A DNA stretch of 64,000 nt from Turnera subulata (taxonomy: Eukaryota > Streptophyta > Magnoliopsida > Malpighiales > Passifloraceae). The notes beneath the pieces were generated by a model. That model had not been told where the DNA came from and did no database searches. It saw only the letters and a list, made by a program, of their open reading frames with translations. Shown here piece by piece: positions 21,911-33,946 of the stretch. The DNA lies in NCBI GenBank assembly GCA_028386065.3, contig JAKUCV010001844.1:221491-285490 (forward strand). The letters run 5' to 3'. A program made the position numbers and the translations under genes. Position 1 is the first letter of the stretch; the number at the start of each line of letters is the position of its first letter.

Positions 21911-22227
21911 AGAGAAGTTTGGCACTGGTGCGAAGTTGATTCATGTTTGGAGAAATCTGTGGGTGTTTTTTTTTTTTTTTTTATGCAGTTCTTTGTGGGG
22001 GTGAAGTTCATCACGAATACCACCAATTATTTATAGGCCCGGGACGTTATATGTTGGGCATTTTTCTAAGGGTAATTCTATCTTACTTTGGGCAAGATCC
22101 TAGGTAAGTTTACTCGTGATGATGTGGACCAATAAACATAACTTCTCTGACTTCATGTTTCTATTATTTTTTTTTTTATTGTGGTCCTTAAGGATTCTTT
22201 AATTTATGAAACTGCCTTAAATCTTTT

Positions 22228-22349
22228 TTTTTTTTTTTTACTACAACGATGCCTAAATCTACCCAAATCCCATCCCCACCCTGGATCGAACCAGGGTCTT
22301 CTTGACTCAAGGCCAAGGGAAATGCCATCACGCTATACTGGGCGTTGGC
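22228..22349 (-). mobile_element. tRNA-derived SINE with 16-bp target duplication
   Basis: On the minus strand it starts GGCCAACGCCC, has an A-box-like TAGCGTGATGGC and a B box GGTTCGATCC, and ends in a run of A (the T run at 22228-22239). It is flanked by perfect direct repeats CTGCCTTAAATCTTTT at 22212-22227 and 22350-22365. This is a target duplication typical of LINE-machinery insertion. The internal RNA polymerase III promoter is of tRNA type. Confidence 0.88.
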
Positions 22350-22365
22350 CTGCCTTAAATCTTTT

Positions 22366-23145
22366 AAAAAGAAACTTAACACTATATCATAATTATGCAT
22401 TGATCCCAACTAAAATTAAAGAAAAGCACCTAAACACGCCTCCCCAAATCCCAAACTCGCGCCAAAATATTTTGAACATTATGAATTTTTTTTTTTGATA
22501 CAACGAAATGACGAACAATAAGAAATTTTATAATTGATAGGTATTTTTCTATATATTTTAATTTGTTATTTTGCAAGAACTTTATTTTTTATACTATGTG
22601 CAGAATTTTTTATAATCTTTTTTAAAATTTTTACTAACACTTTCTGTAACTTTATTTTTTTAGTGAACTTAATAGAAGTCGATATTTTTTTAGTTTTAGT
22701 GAGAAATCATTTTTAAAATATTCTGGTCCTCTGATTCTTCTCTTCTAATTTTTATACATTACATATTTATTATAATTATTTTTATTAATTAAAGTATTAA
22801 AAATAATATTATAGTGAAATTGTATTATATTACATCTTCTCTGATACATTTTTCTTTTCATGTAAATTTTTTGTACTTTTTTATAATTAATTTTTTCAAT
22901 TATTAGTCATTATGTTATTGATAATAAGTATTTTTTTCATTATTCTTCATTCTTTGAGTATTCTAATTTTTTTCTTCGTATTTTTTAATGTTTTTTCATA
23001 ATTATTTAGATCAATTTTCCACGATTTTAGAGGAGTATTATAATGAAATTTTATAAAAAAAATTGTAGGACAAAAAATCATTCCTTTGTTAGTGTATGAC
23101 CTGTCATTCATTATTTGTTATATTAATATTAAGTAAGGGTAGATA
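22366..23145. other. Very AT-rich spacer
   Basis: It has long T and A runs and no recognised gene or transposon. It ends at element C's target duplication TCAAC (23146-23150). Confidence 0.7.
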
Positions 23146-23150
23146 TCAAC

Positions 23151-26100
23151 TGAAACACCCCGACCCAAATTTACCCAACATACACTAATTACCGATCAAC
23201 AGTGCCACCATGTGGCCATCATACAAAGAAAGTTAAGAATCACAACAATACAACAGCAAACAGTCACGCAAATAAATTTCTGTTACCCGACACAGGAATA
23301 ACATCATCAGCATAGCGGAAGCATTTTCTAGATGTGCAGTGACAGCTCATGCAAAACTCAATACAAATTATTGGATCCGAGTCTTGACCGAGGAATCGCC
23401 GCAATCGCCGGGATGCAATTCTGATTAATGATCAACTAACCTGCAAGGACTGTGTGAGGGGTGAGACCAACCACTGTCTCACCGATACACAAATAAACCA
23501 AAGTATACAAGCAACCACAATAACATCGAACCAGCAACAGAAACAATATAGTACAACAAGCATAGTTTAGCATCAAAATCAAACAAATAACCAATCAAGC
23601 TCACTGTCTAACCACACACATATAAACTCATGTACAACTTATGTCGGACTTTCCAATTTTATTATTAGGGCCCCGTCACGTGATAAGTATCGGTCGTACT
23701 TGGTAGCCAGGTTAGCTAACCCCAGGGTACTCCCCGTAAAACAAAAATGAACAAACCGGCACAGCCAGGGAGCGGACACTAAGCACATCTCCCCTAGTGC
23801 CAAAAAAATAATAATATCTGGGAGCAGACACCAAGCACATCTCCCCCATAAATGGCCAACAAATCACATATCACAAGCGGCTACCACCCAGTCGTACCTC
23901 TACCTTTCACGTGACATCTAGGTGTCTAAGTGATATTACCATATTTTATTTTAATTTTTCTCTCAGACTATCAGTAACCTCTACCATTGTATATTACATA
24001 CTCCTGAGCAGGCACTCAGCCTCACAGCTCCTCTAGGCAACTAATCTAATATCTCAAATCAGGTTACTGTTATCTCAGGTTATCACAAGCCATAACTTGG
24101 CACTGGCCACAAGAAATCCAATCAAAGATATCAAGCTAAAAGCTCAGCATCGTATAGTCCAACAATATCCACATTATCAAGCACAACAATCACGAGACAC
24201 ACAGAGATCAAGCATCTCAACAGGAATCAATATATCATAGCAAAGGCAAACAATGATGATACATATATATTATCAAACAATTCAAACCAGCTCGAGTATC
24301 ACGGGCAGCATACCGAAGTTTATAAGTTTATATCCTCACCTGATACTCCTTGGAAGTCGATATTTGGTTAAGCCACAATATCCCTATATTTATAACAACG
24401 ATAATTACTTACAATGCACAAACAAAGATGATGATGCATGATGCCGGTTTGAGTGTTTATTAGACGACTTGTTTCATACCACATCCATTTTTATTATTCC
24501 CATAATTTTATTTAACATAAAGTCAGCCTTTCCAATTAGTCAGAAATTAACTCGTTATATATTCCAACCCATATATTATTCATACTTAATTTTAGGTTAA
24601 AACCGCAACCGAGCGTCCAAGCCGATATCCCAGCCCTTTAGTCGCCCGTGAAATATATAAAACTAGGCCTTTTATAAATATTAGCCCAAGTAGAACATAA
24701 ATTAAGTAAAACCTGAAAATAAACACAATGGGCCTTCGTAATAGCCCACTCGGAAAATTAATTAAAAGCATAAAATAAATAAAGAAAAGTAAAATCTAAA
24801 ATAAAACCATAATTTAATATTTAGTTAATTAAATTAAACATTCGTTTAGTTAACGTCGTTTAAAAGTTCGGGTCCGTTAATGGGTCATGATTAGTCCAAG
24901 GGTCCGATAATTACCCAAAAGTACATGTCCGGGTTCATTGGAAAATACCCGAGACATCGCCGGACAATTCTCGAGACACCGGAATCTCGCCGGATTCCGG
25001 CAAGTACTGTTCACAGCAGCCCAAAGCAGTCCTCGGTTACTGTTCATCAGTGAACAAAACACCAATCCCACGCCACCAAAGCAACAACCCGACCACCAAC
25101 ATGGTCACCATACCCGCAGCAACATTCCGGTGACCGGAATACCACCAGACCACAGCATCCACCATCCAAAACACACCAACCCACGCCCACAACAACAACA
25201 ACAACGGCATCAACATCCACCACCTCTGTCCGAGTCATCCATCAACATTCAACCATAAGAATTGGTAGCATAACAACCAATTAGAACAAACCGGAGCATT
25301 AAAAGGAAGAGAGGAGGAGGAATCGAGAGACAGGGAGGAGAAGGAGGAATCGGCGTCACGACTTACCCACACGGCGGCGACACGAGTTACAGAGGAGGGA
25401 AGAGATCGGCAGCGCGATTAAGAGGAGCACAATGGCGACTTTTTCGGAGGTGTAGGAGGATCGGTCCCTTTGCTTGGTTGTGGTCCTAGCTCTGCTCCTT
25501 AACGGCGGCAGCGAGGACGGCTCCCGGTGACGATCACGAGCAAAAGCAGAGGGAATAAGACGATGGTGCTATCCTGGCCTCGCTGGTGGTCGCGAGCAGA
25601 GGTAGGGAAGAGAGAAGCGAGTCGGCGATGGTGGTTGCACGGCGGCTCCTGCTTTGCACAGGGAAAAGGTCCGGGTAGCGGCGGCGATTAGGTGGCAGGG
25701 AAGAAATAAGCGACGCAGCAGGAGGGAAGGAAGAGGGCGGCGGCTGTTGGAGAAGATGCGGCAGAGGGATTGCAGGAAAGAGGGAGAGGAAGAGGAGCGG
25801 TGGCCTTGTTGCCGCAGCGACGGCTGGACGCAGAGGCGAGAGGGGAAGAGAAAAATGGAGAAGAGGCAAAAAGTGGTGGAGTCCGGGCAGTGAGGAGACG
25901 ATTTAAAGAGGAGGAGGAGAGGAAGAAGACAAAGGGAAGAAGAAAAATATCTGGGGAAGATTGGTCGGGAGGAAGAAGGTTTCGGGGAAGAAAAGAAAAG
26001 TGAAGGGGAAGGAAGAAGAAAAGTGAGGAAGAAGGGGAAGAAAAAGAAAAATCGGGGAGAAGAAAATAAATGGGAAAAAGAAGAAGAAGAAAAAGAAAAT

Positions 26101-26612
26101 GGGAAAAGAAGAAAAGAAAATGGGGAAAAGAAGAAAAAGAGGAAAAAGACAAGGAGGAGGTGGCCCGGGAGAGAGAAAAATTACGGCTCAGTGTCGGCAA
26201 AATTATTGAGTCGAGAATGGACAAAAATACCCTTTGTCCGACTTGCAATCTTTTGCCGACATATGGGCTTTTTTGTCTTTCTGAAATTCATCCCGGTTCT
26301 GAAAATACAACTTAGGCTCGAAAAATCCAATTAATTCTTTTGAGCATTGTGGAAGTCCCAGAATTGCAAACCGAGGCTCGGTAAGCCGTATAAAATTCCC
26401 GGTGAGATAACCCTCGGAATTAAATTCCGAGGCTTGGTCGTCGATGGAGAATACCCCGAATAGTCTCGTATTACCGAAGATCAGATTCGAGGTTCGATTA
26501 CTCTCGGCAAAATTCTAGGTTAACCTTGTTTAACAACGGTGAAACTTTATTATCCATTGTAGAAGTTAAGCGACTAGGTAAAATTTACAAAAATTTTACC
26601 CGGGTCGTTACA
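23151..26612 (-). repeat. 3' LTR of element C (3462 bp)
   Basis: It contains a long hairpin GGTGAGAC/GTCTCACC (23460-23483) and hairpins of the type GGGAG/CTCCC near 23769-23850. A splice-like segment ends TATCAG/GTGAGG (minus strand, about 24341). A purine/pyrimidine-rich leader at 25700-26200 has a donor-like GTGG/GTAAGTC (minus strand, about 25366). The purine-tract block follows at 26624-26650. Confidence 0.92.
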
Positions 26613-26760
26613 GTCTACCCTCCTTAAAAGAATTTCGTCCTCGAAATTCCGTCGTCACATCCTTGGGTCCTACAGCAGCAATCTTCTTGTACACCTTACA
26701 ACAAGTTCTCTTTTTCCAACTTGATATCTCGTTAGTACCCTTTACGCGTCAAATCATTCT

Positions 26761-26770
26761 TTTATAAATA
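26761..26770 (+). promoter_or_regulatory. TATA box of antisense gene 1 (element C)
   Basis: TTTATAAATA lies about 40 bp before the ATG at 26805, matching the spacing in element B. Confidence 0.55.
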
Positions 26771-26804
26771 CCGACCTTTACCACTTGGCAAACATACCTT
26801 CATC

Positions 26805-27206
26805 ATGGATTCACCAATAAGAACTAGAACTACCTCTGATTCAGAGGAGTTAAGTTATACTGGTGGTGCTACTCTCTTTGGAGATTCCGATGAGGAAGAG
26901 CCAAAGAATCATCATAAGAGGATGAGCATCCTTGGTCTCAAAGAAGGTATGGTCATCTCCCGAAAACGGCGGAAAAAGCCTATTGCCAAGGAAGAGCCTT
27001 CTGGTCGCAAAGATGTTGATGATAAGAAGGGCAAGGCAGTCGCTCAGGGCAGTAGACCACTGAAGACGCTAGAGCATTAGAATGCTTCTCTGAAGATGGC
27101 CAATTCCGCGTTGATACAAATCAAGTTGGCGTGTGAGGAGCTTACCACTCAGATAAAAAACATGCGCAGGCATGCTAGGGAATTAGAAAAGCGAGTAGTT
27201 CCGTAG
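26805..27206 (+). pseudogene. Antisense cargo gene 1, element C copy
   Basis: This is the same 402-nt gene as 13929-14330. It starts MDSPIRTRTTSDSEEL and keeps the acidic box (DSDEEEPK), the basic cluster (SRKRRKK), the KEEPSGRKDVDDKKGK block and the coiled-coil end (ELEKRVVP). One in-frame TAG at 27078-27080 splits it. No other lesion changes the frame. Differences from B are mainly at third codon positions. Confidence 0.72.
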
Positions 27207-27333
27207 TGTGCTCTCTTTCTATTGTAAGATGTTATCGGAATAAATAAGTTATGTTTTTCTTTGCTGGATTTTTCTATAAGCAAAACCGAAATTTTTATTG
27301 ATGATTTTAAAACTCCAATGGAAAAAGAGAAAT

Positions 27334-27837
27334 TCAAAATAAAATAAGACTCAACAAAAAGAAAATAAAACTGGTCACAAAGAAGTTAAAATAAAACTTG
27401 TTCTTCGTAACCAGCGCTCTAGTCTGGCCACGTAGTTCCTCGACTTCGATCATCGCGGCTTGCAGCTGTTGTCGGAGATATAAATTCTCCTCGTGTAGAC
27501 GGCGTTCACTGTCCCGCAACGCAATGATGACGTCACGGGCACGTCCCATGATCCATTCGTCAATCCACCGGAAGAATTGGCATCCACCTTGTTCATAATT
27601 TCTGCATGAGCGAAATCGTCTTCCGGGGTTCATGTGACTCCAAGATGTCCAAACAGGAGCAACCTCATTGCATAGGCACAACACTTGAGTTATCGTCCCA
27701 CCAATTTGGCCACGTTGGCCTTTGATGGAAGTGATAGAAGGTGTGGAAGATGTAGAGGAAGGCCTAGGAAGAGAAACCAAAATTGTCAAAGCGAAATAAA
27801 ATTTGTAAGATGGAGGTGAACTGGAAAACACTTGTAT
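27334..27837 (-). pseudogene. GRF zinc-finger protein with membrane tail (element C, sense strand)
   Basis: The frame has a GRF-type finger: CLCNEVAPVWTSW, NPGRRFRSC, GCQFFRWIDE. GRF fingers bind nucleic acid in DNA-repair and transposon proteins, and small plant GRF proteins often pair the finger with a coiled coil and a membrane anchor. Here the finger is followed by a coiled-coil-like stretch (RRLHEENLYLRQQLQAAMIE) and a hydrophobic tail (FVTSFIFFLLSLILF). The frame is open over 168 codons, but the expected start codon is ATA (27835-27837), whereas element B has ATG there. The next in-frame ATG is inside the finger. An acceptor-like CTTCCTAG near 27769 means an upstream exon is possible. 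It lies in the element's sense direction, divergent from antisense gene 2. Confidence 0.72.
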
Positions 27838-28037
27838 TTGTAGCCAAAGAGCATAAAGAGTGATGGAGCAATGATCGAGGCTTTGGAAAATTTTTCAAAA
27901 AGTAAGACCTAGAAGATTGAAAACGGTTTGGAATTTTGTGAAAAGAAATCCACCTTTCCTATCACCGAAAATCTTTTAGACTTTTCAGGAGGTAGATGGG
28001 GTCTACGTTTGAAAAACGGCAGCATACTTTCCATGAT

Positions 28038-28053
28038 TAGAGTATAAAAGAGT
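28038..28053 (+). promoter_or_regulatory. TATA box of antisense gene 2 (element C)
   Basis: AGAGTATAAAAGAG lies about 95 bp before the ATG at 28140, matching the motif at 15123 in element B. Confidence 0.6.
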
Positions 28054-28139
28054 ATTGAATTTTGTGATGGAAAAATAGAAAGAAAATCAGATAACTTTTG
28101 AAAACATGTTCAAAACGATCCAAAACACGTCGAGGCAGA

Positions 28140-28824
28140 ATGCCTTCTCCAACTACTGTCTTTTTCGTTGAGGGTGCCTCCCTCGGAAGGAGGAATCGGT
28201 TAACTTACAGCTTGGTGAACGAGCGACTGGAGGAATTACCGAATGAGCTCAGCAGAATTCCTTGTTTGGTTTTCGTGGACGAACTCTATTCGTCTAGGTT
28301 CTTTGTCACTCCTATGGAAGAGACATTCTTCCTCGAGGATCAAAGCAACCTAAGGACTTCTTTCCACGGCTCGGCTAATTCTGTCATGTTTTTTCATTTC
28401 TGATAAACTTCAGGAATTTCGGCTGGAGCCTACTTGTCATTTCCTGGGCCAAGGTAGTTACTACCAGATTTCTATGATTGTTCGGAGTGTTCCCCGAGTT
28501 ACTAGGTTACCAACTTCTTGGCCAAGGGTTCATCTACTAGTTTGGAACTGCTGAGGAATCGCTAGGCGTTCCAATGAATTCGTGCATACCTTGAGGGATT
28601 TGAAGAACCAGTACAAGCCCAATATGGTACTGTTAACAGAGACCTTGTGGCAACTTGAAGATGAGCATGGTGTCCTTCCACTTCGTTTCCCTTCTACAAG
28701 TCGGTTTGAGCTTCCCGCCGTACACAACATGGGCGGTATGTGGTTCACATGGAGCGAGAGTATTAGGGTCAACATTACTAATGACTCGAATAGTTTTAGA
28801 GTCAACGTTTTACCCGCCAGATAA
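28140..28824 (+). pseudogene. Antisense cargo gene 2, element C copy
   Basis: It begins MPSPTTVFFVEGASLGRR and follows the B copy throughout. The only length change is one extra T in a T run near 28393, which shifts the frame. A TGA sits in the WNC-G motif near 28552 (WNCRG in B). It keeps the CAG at the site where B and D have TAG, and CGG where B has TGA, so it preserves the older state at both. The EEP-like part has NQYKPNMVLLTET and GGMWFTWSESIRVNI. Confidence 0.75.
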
Positions 28825-28859
28825 TATTAATAATATTAATAAAATCCATAAGTTTAAGT

Positions 28860-29039
28860 TTATGTGTGAAATTAATTACCTTTATGTGAATGTTCTGCGG
28901 CAAGCTGGCGTCCCTCGACTAGATCCATAATGTACTAATGATATGAATATGCAGGTAAAACGTTAATTATGTGGAGCGAGCTATGCACAGCAAACAAGCA
29001 CAACAAACACCCAATGACCTACCGCCCGCTCCGCTACCA
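28860..29039 (-). other. gag stub and primer binding site of element C
   Basis: On the minus strand an ATG near 28931 starts MDLVEGRQLA and stops after 18 codons, a relic of the MDP gag start of Tekay elements. The PBS TGGTAGCGGAGCGGGC runs from 29039 to about 29024, three bases from the LTR. Confidence 0.65.
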
Positions 29040-31007
29040 AAATGAAACACCCCAACCCAAATTTACCCAACATACACTAATTACCGATTAACAGTGCCAC
29101 CACGTGGCCATCATACAAAGAAAGTTAAGATTCACAACAATACAACATCAAACAGTCACGCAAATACATTTCCGTTACCCGACACAGGAATAACATCATC
29201 AGCACAGCGGAAGCATTTTCTAGATGTGAAGTGACAGTTCATGCAAAACTCAATGCAAATTATTAGATCCGAGTCCTGACCGAGGAATCGCCGCAGCCGC
29301 CGGGATGCAATTCTGATTAATGATCAACTAACCTGTAAGGACTGTGTGAGGGGTGAGACCAACCACTGTCTCACCGATAAACAAATAAACCAAAGTATAC
29401 AAGCAACCGCAATAACATTGAACCAGCAACAGAAACAATATAGTACAACAAGCATAGTTTAGCATCAAAATCAAACAAATAACCAATCAAGCTCACTGTC
29501 TAACTACACACTTATAAACACATGTACAACTTATGTCGGACTTTCCATTTTTATTATTAGGGCCCCGTCACGTGATAAGTATCGGTCGTACTTGGTAGCC
29601 AGGTTAGCTAACCCCAGGGGACTCCCCGTAAAACAAAAATCAACAAACCAGAACAGCCAGGGAGCGGACACAAAGCACATCTCCCCCATAAATGGCCAAC
29701 AAATCACATATCACAAGCGGCTACCACCCAGTCGTACCTCTACCTTTCACGTGACATCTAGGTGTCTAAGTGATATTACCATATTTTATTTTAAATTTTC
29801 TCTTGGACTATCAGTAACCTTTACCATTTTATATTACATACTCCCAAGCAGGCACTCAGCCTCACAGCTCCTCTGGGCAACCAATCCAATATCTCAAATT
29901 AGGTTACTGTTATTAACAACATCTCAGGTTATCACAAGCCATAACTTGGCACTGGCCACAAGAAATCCAATCAAAGATATCAAGCTAAAAGCTCAGCATC
30001 GTATAGTCCAACAATATCCACATTATCAAGCACAACAATCACGAGACACACAGAGATCAAGCATCTCAACAGGAATCAATATATCATAGCAAAGGCAAAC
30101 AATGATGATACATACATATTATCAAACAATTCAAACCAGCTCGAGTATCACGGGCAGCATACCGAAGTTTATAAGTTTATATCCTCACCTGATACTCCTT
30201 GGAAGCTGATATTTGGTTAAGCCACAATATCCCTATATTTATAACAACGATAATTACTTACAATGCACAAACAAAGATGATGATGCATGATGCCGGTTTG
30301 AGTGTTTATTAGACGACTTGTTTCATACCACATCCATTTTTATTATTCCCATAATTTTATTTAACATAAATTCAGCCTTTCCAATTAGTCAGAAATTAAC
30401 TCGTTATATATTCCAACCCATATATTAATCATACTTAATTTTAAGTTAAAACCGCAACCGAGCATCCAAGCCGATATCCCGGCCCTTTAGTCGCCCGTGA
30501 AATATATAAAACTGGGCCTTTTACTAATATTAGCCCAAGTAGAACATAAATTAAATAAAACCGGAAAATAAACACAATGGGCCTTCGTAATAGCCCACTC
30601 GGAAAATTAATTAAAAGCATAAAATAAATAAATCAAAGTAAAATCTAAAATAATACCATAATTTAATATTTAGTTAATTAAATTAAACGTTCGTTTTAGT
30701 TAACGTCGTTTAAAAGTCCAGGTCCGTTAATGGGTCATGATTAGTCCAAGGGTCCGATAATTACCCAAAAGTACATGTCCAGGTTCATTGGAAAATACCC
30801 GAGACATCGCCGAAAAATTCCCGAGACACCGGATTCTCGCCGGATTCCGGCAAGTACTGTTCATAGCAGCCCAAAGCAGTCCTCGGTTACTGTTCATCAG
30901 TGAACAGAACACCAATCCCACGCCACCAAAGCAACAACCCGACCACCAACATGGTCACCACACCCGCAACAACATTTCGGTGACCGGAATACCACCAGAC
31001 CACAGCA

Positions 31008-31576
31008 GGAAGCCGCGTCTAGTCTTCGTCGACGAACTCTACTCGTCAAGGTTCTTCATCACGCCCATGGAAGAGGTGTTCTTCCTGGAGGACCGCGGCA
31101 CTCTGAGGAGCTCCTACTACGGCTCGGCAAACTCCATCATGTTCTTCATCTCCGAAAGGCTTTAGGAGTTCAACCTGGAGTCCACTTGCCATACCCTGGA
31201 TCAAGGTACCTACTACCAGCTCTCGATGACGGCCCAGAGCATGCCCAGAGTAACTCGTCTGCCCGTAACTTGGCCAAAGGCCCAACTGCTGGTGTGGAAC
31301 TGCAGAGGGGTCGCAAGGCGTTCCCAGGAGTTCTCGCGTACTCTGAGGGACTTGAAGAACCAATACAAACCAAACATGGTTCTTCTGACGGAGACCCAGT
31401 GGCAACCTCAGGACAATCACGGTCTCATCCCACTGTGGTTCCCTCAAGCAAACCGGTTCGAGCTTCCTGGTTAGGACGGCAGAGGCGGCATGTGGTTCTC
31501 GTGGAGCGACAACATCCAAGTCAACATCAACAACGACCCCACTAGCTTCAGGGTCAACGTCGTTCCAAGGCGATAA
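31008..31576 (+). pseudogene. Antisense cargo gene 2, truncated copy in fragment D
   Basis: It starts mid-gene at PRLVFVDELYSSRFF and ends NVVPRR then TAA. It shares with B the TAG after ISERL (31163-31165), where C has CAG. A second TAG lies at 31472-31474. The EEP-like part (VWNCRGVARRS, LLTETQW, GGMWFSWSDNI) is well kept. Codons are GC-rich at third positions, as in B. Confidence 0.75.
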
Positions 31577-31830
31577 ATGTATTTTCTATTTTTATAAAAT
31601 ATCAAATATCAATGTAATATTTCTCTTTGTAATGAAATTATGAGTATTATTAATAATATTTATATTTCCGCTTATATATGGCATCATTACCTCATATGTG
31701 TATGTTCTGCGACAGCTGGCGTCCCTTGACTGGATCCATAATGCACTAACTAAATGATATAAAATAATAAACAACTGGAGCAAACTATGCAAACAAGACA
31801 ACAAACACACAAAGACTGCCCAATAAGACC

Positions 31831-33946
31831 TAACGCCCCGACCCGTATTTACCCTACATAGTAAACACGTGCAGGAACTGTAACGACCCAACCAATCAAA
31901 CCCTGCATACAGTGTACAAAACATAAACTCTGGCTCAACAGCCCAAAATATAAACAACAATATGGCCCTACGGCCCATCATCAAAACATATCACCCGAAC
32001 CAGGGATCATATATAACATCATAATCGGCCCAATGGCCCAACAAAACAATAAATTGCACAGCGGAAGACTTATAAAACTCACAAAGACACTGTATGCGAT
32101 ACTAATGCAAACTATGGATCCGAGTCCTGTCCAAGGGATAACGCTGCAGCCTGTCTGGAATGCACCAATCCTGTACCAAAAATAACTCATCCTACGGGAT
32201 GAAAGCCCGCAGGTGAGAGGTGAGTCCGAAGTGCTCACCGACGAAGGAAAGACAATCAATATGCACATATAAATACTAAAGGTCTAAAAACAGGCAAAAA
32301 CCGCCAAATACATACCAAACCGAAAGACTGGACCCAAAACCCGGTCCAAGACCAAAAAGATTTAAATAAAATCCAATTATCCAATTTTATCTTTCTGGGC
32401 CCCGTCACGGATAAGCTAGGGTCGTACCAGGTTATCAATCTGTTCTTGGTGCCAGATCAAAAAGAACCCGGGATCAACATCCCAATATCAAACTCAGGGA
32501 TCAACATCCCAATCAAACCGGCATCAACATGCCCATCACAAGTAACCCAGATCATGGCCACCACAAAACAGTCTCAAGCCATCCGGTCGTACCTCTACTT
32601 ACCACGCGACAATTATATTATCGTCGTCAAAATCAAATCACAGGGAACGACATCCCTAACCAAAATACCGGGATAGACATCCCATCCAAAATACCAAGGA
32701 TCGACATCCTTGTCACAATTTATTATTTAATCCTTTATACTTAATCCAAAAGACACAGAAAATCAACACGAGGATAAACATCCAAAAACCAATCACAATA
32801 CTGGGATAAACATCCCGACAACAATCACAATACTCAACAATGCAATGATCATCAAACACAATATACCGAGTAATACAGGCACATATTGAAGGAAATCCAT
32901 CCTCACCTTGGCCGATTACTCAACTCCGGAAATAATGACCGGTCCCATGCCGGCTCCTCGGGAAACTGCCCGATATCCGAACCTATACAATAAAACAACA
33001 TATACACATAAATGCACATAATCGGTATGCTATGATGCCAAAACTGCGAAATAAACCCATCTCGGTTCTTATCCTTTATTATAATCTTTTTACCGAAAAT
33101 ATTTTACTTTACGTATTTCCGAATATAATTTCGGTTCTATACTTTAATTAAAATTCTTTTCAAAATATTTTCATAATATAATTATAATTTTTCCAAAATA
33201 CAATCATCATAATTTTTCTGAAAATTATAACATATGTATATATCATACTATTTCCATAAAAATTATTATACTTTCCAAAATATAATTTCCAAGTATTACT
33301 ATCTTTAGAAAACTCCATTCCAGAAGTATAACCATATAAACTTATTTTCTGATAATAAATACGAATTTATAAATACACATTTATATTTCCAAATTATTCT
33401 CATATGCATAAATATTATTTATTTTCCATATCTAATATTTTCCCAAAATATTTCCAATTAAATCATGTATATAATTTTTTTCCAAAAATTATTTAGTGTC
33501 AGGAAATAATTATTAAAACCAGTTTATATTTTATTTTTTTATTTTATTTTTTATTTTTTTACTATTCAACATGTGAACCATCAATAATGCAATTCGTCTG
33601 CATTACGGAGCGAGTCCGGTCCGGATCAGAAAATAACTGATACCCTCTTAGTTATTTTCTGGTGTGATTTTCTGAGAAATTCCGAAACCCGAAAAATACC
33701 AACTTAGGTCCGAAAAATCTACGGAAAAATCACGAGCGCGGGAAAACTCTCGGTTTCGAAAAACGACTCCCGATTTACCTTGAATTAACTACCCAAGATT
33801 AATTCAACAGTAAATCACGGTAAAAAGACTTTTACAGTCCCGGTAAAAATCAAAATTTTACCCGGGCTGTTAAAGTCTTTTTACCGTGATTTATTGTTGA
33901 ATTAATCTTGGGTAATTAATTCAAGGTAAATCAGGAATCTGTTACA
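31831..33946 (-). repeat. LTR of fragment D (Tekay type, shortened)
   Basis: It shows the reverse of the A-type landmarks: CGCCCCGACCCGTATTTACC at its start, the tandem stem-loops (about 32180-32240), the block around GGGCCCCGTCACGG, and hairpins GGGAT/ATCCC (several, 32470-32820). A mini-exon-like segment with a PEEP core lies near 32910-32985. The pyrimidine-rich leader is missing. The terminal 163 bp form a large palindrome. Confidence 0.8.
33771..33933. repeat. 163-bp near-perfect palindrome at the LTR D terminus
   Basis: The left arm (33771-33837) and right arm (33867-33933) are inverted copies with only a few mismatches. The centre is also self-complementary (CCCGGTAAAA / TTTTACCCGG). 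Other Tekay LTRs have only the central small hairpin, so the arms arose by inverted duplication of the first about 65 bp of the LTR. Confidence 0.88.

Larger units (their letters stand above)
31008..33946 (-). mobile_element. Fragment D: third cargo-carrying gypsy element, with Tekay-type LTR
   Basis: It carries the 3' three quarters of antisense gene 2, its 3' region, a gag stub (MDPVKGRQL, minus strand, about 31734) and an LTR of the A type (31831-33946). The PBS is mostly deleted at the LTR junction. The far side of the element, including its other LTR, is gone, and no target duplication is found. The gene 2 copy is closer to B's than to C's, while the LTR is Tekay-like. Confidence 0.8.

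Noticed and set aside
22228..22349. A tRNA gene
   Set aside because: The A and B boxes are present, but there is no full cloverleaf, and the A tail and target duplication show that it is a SINE.
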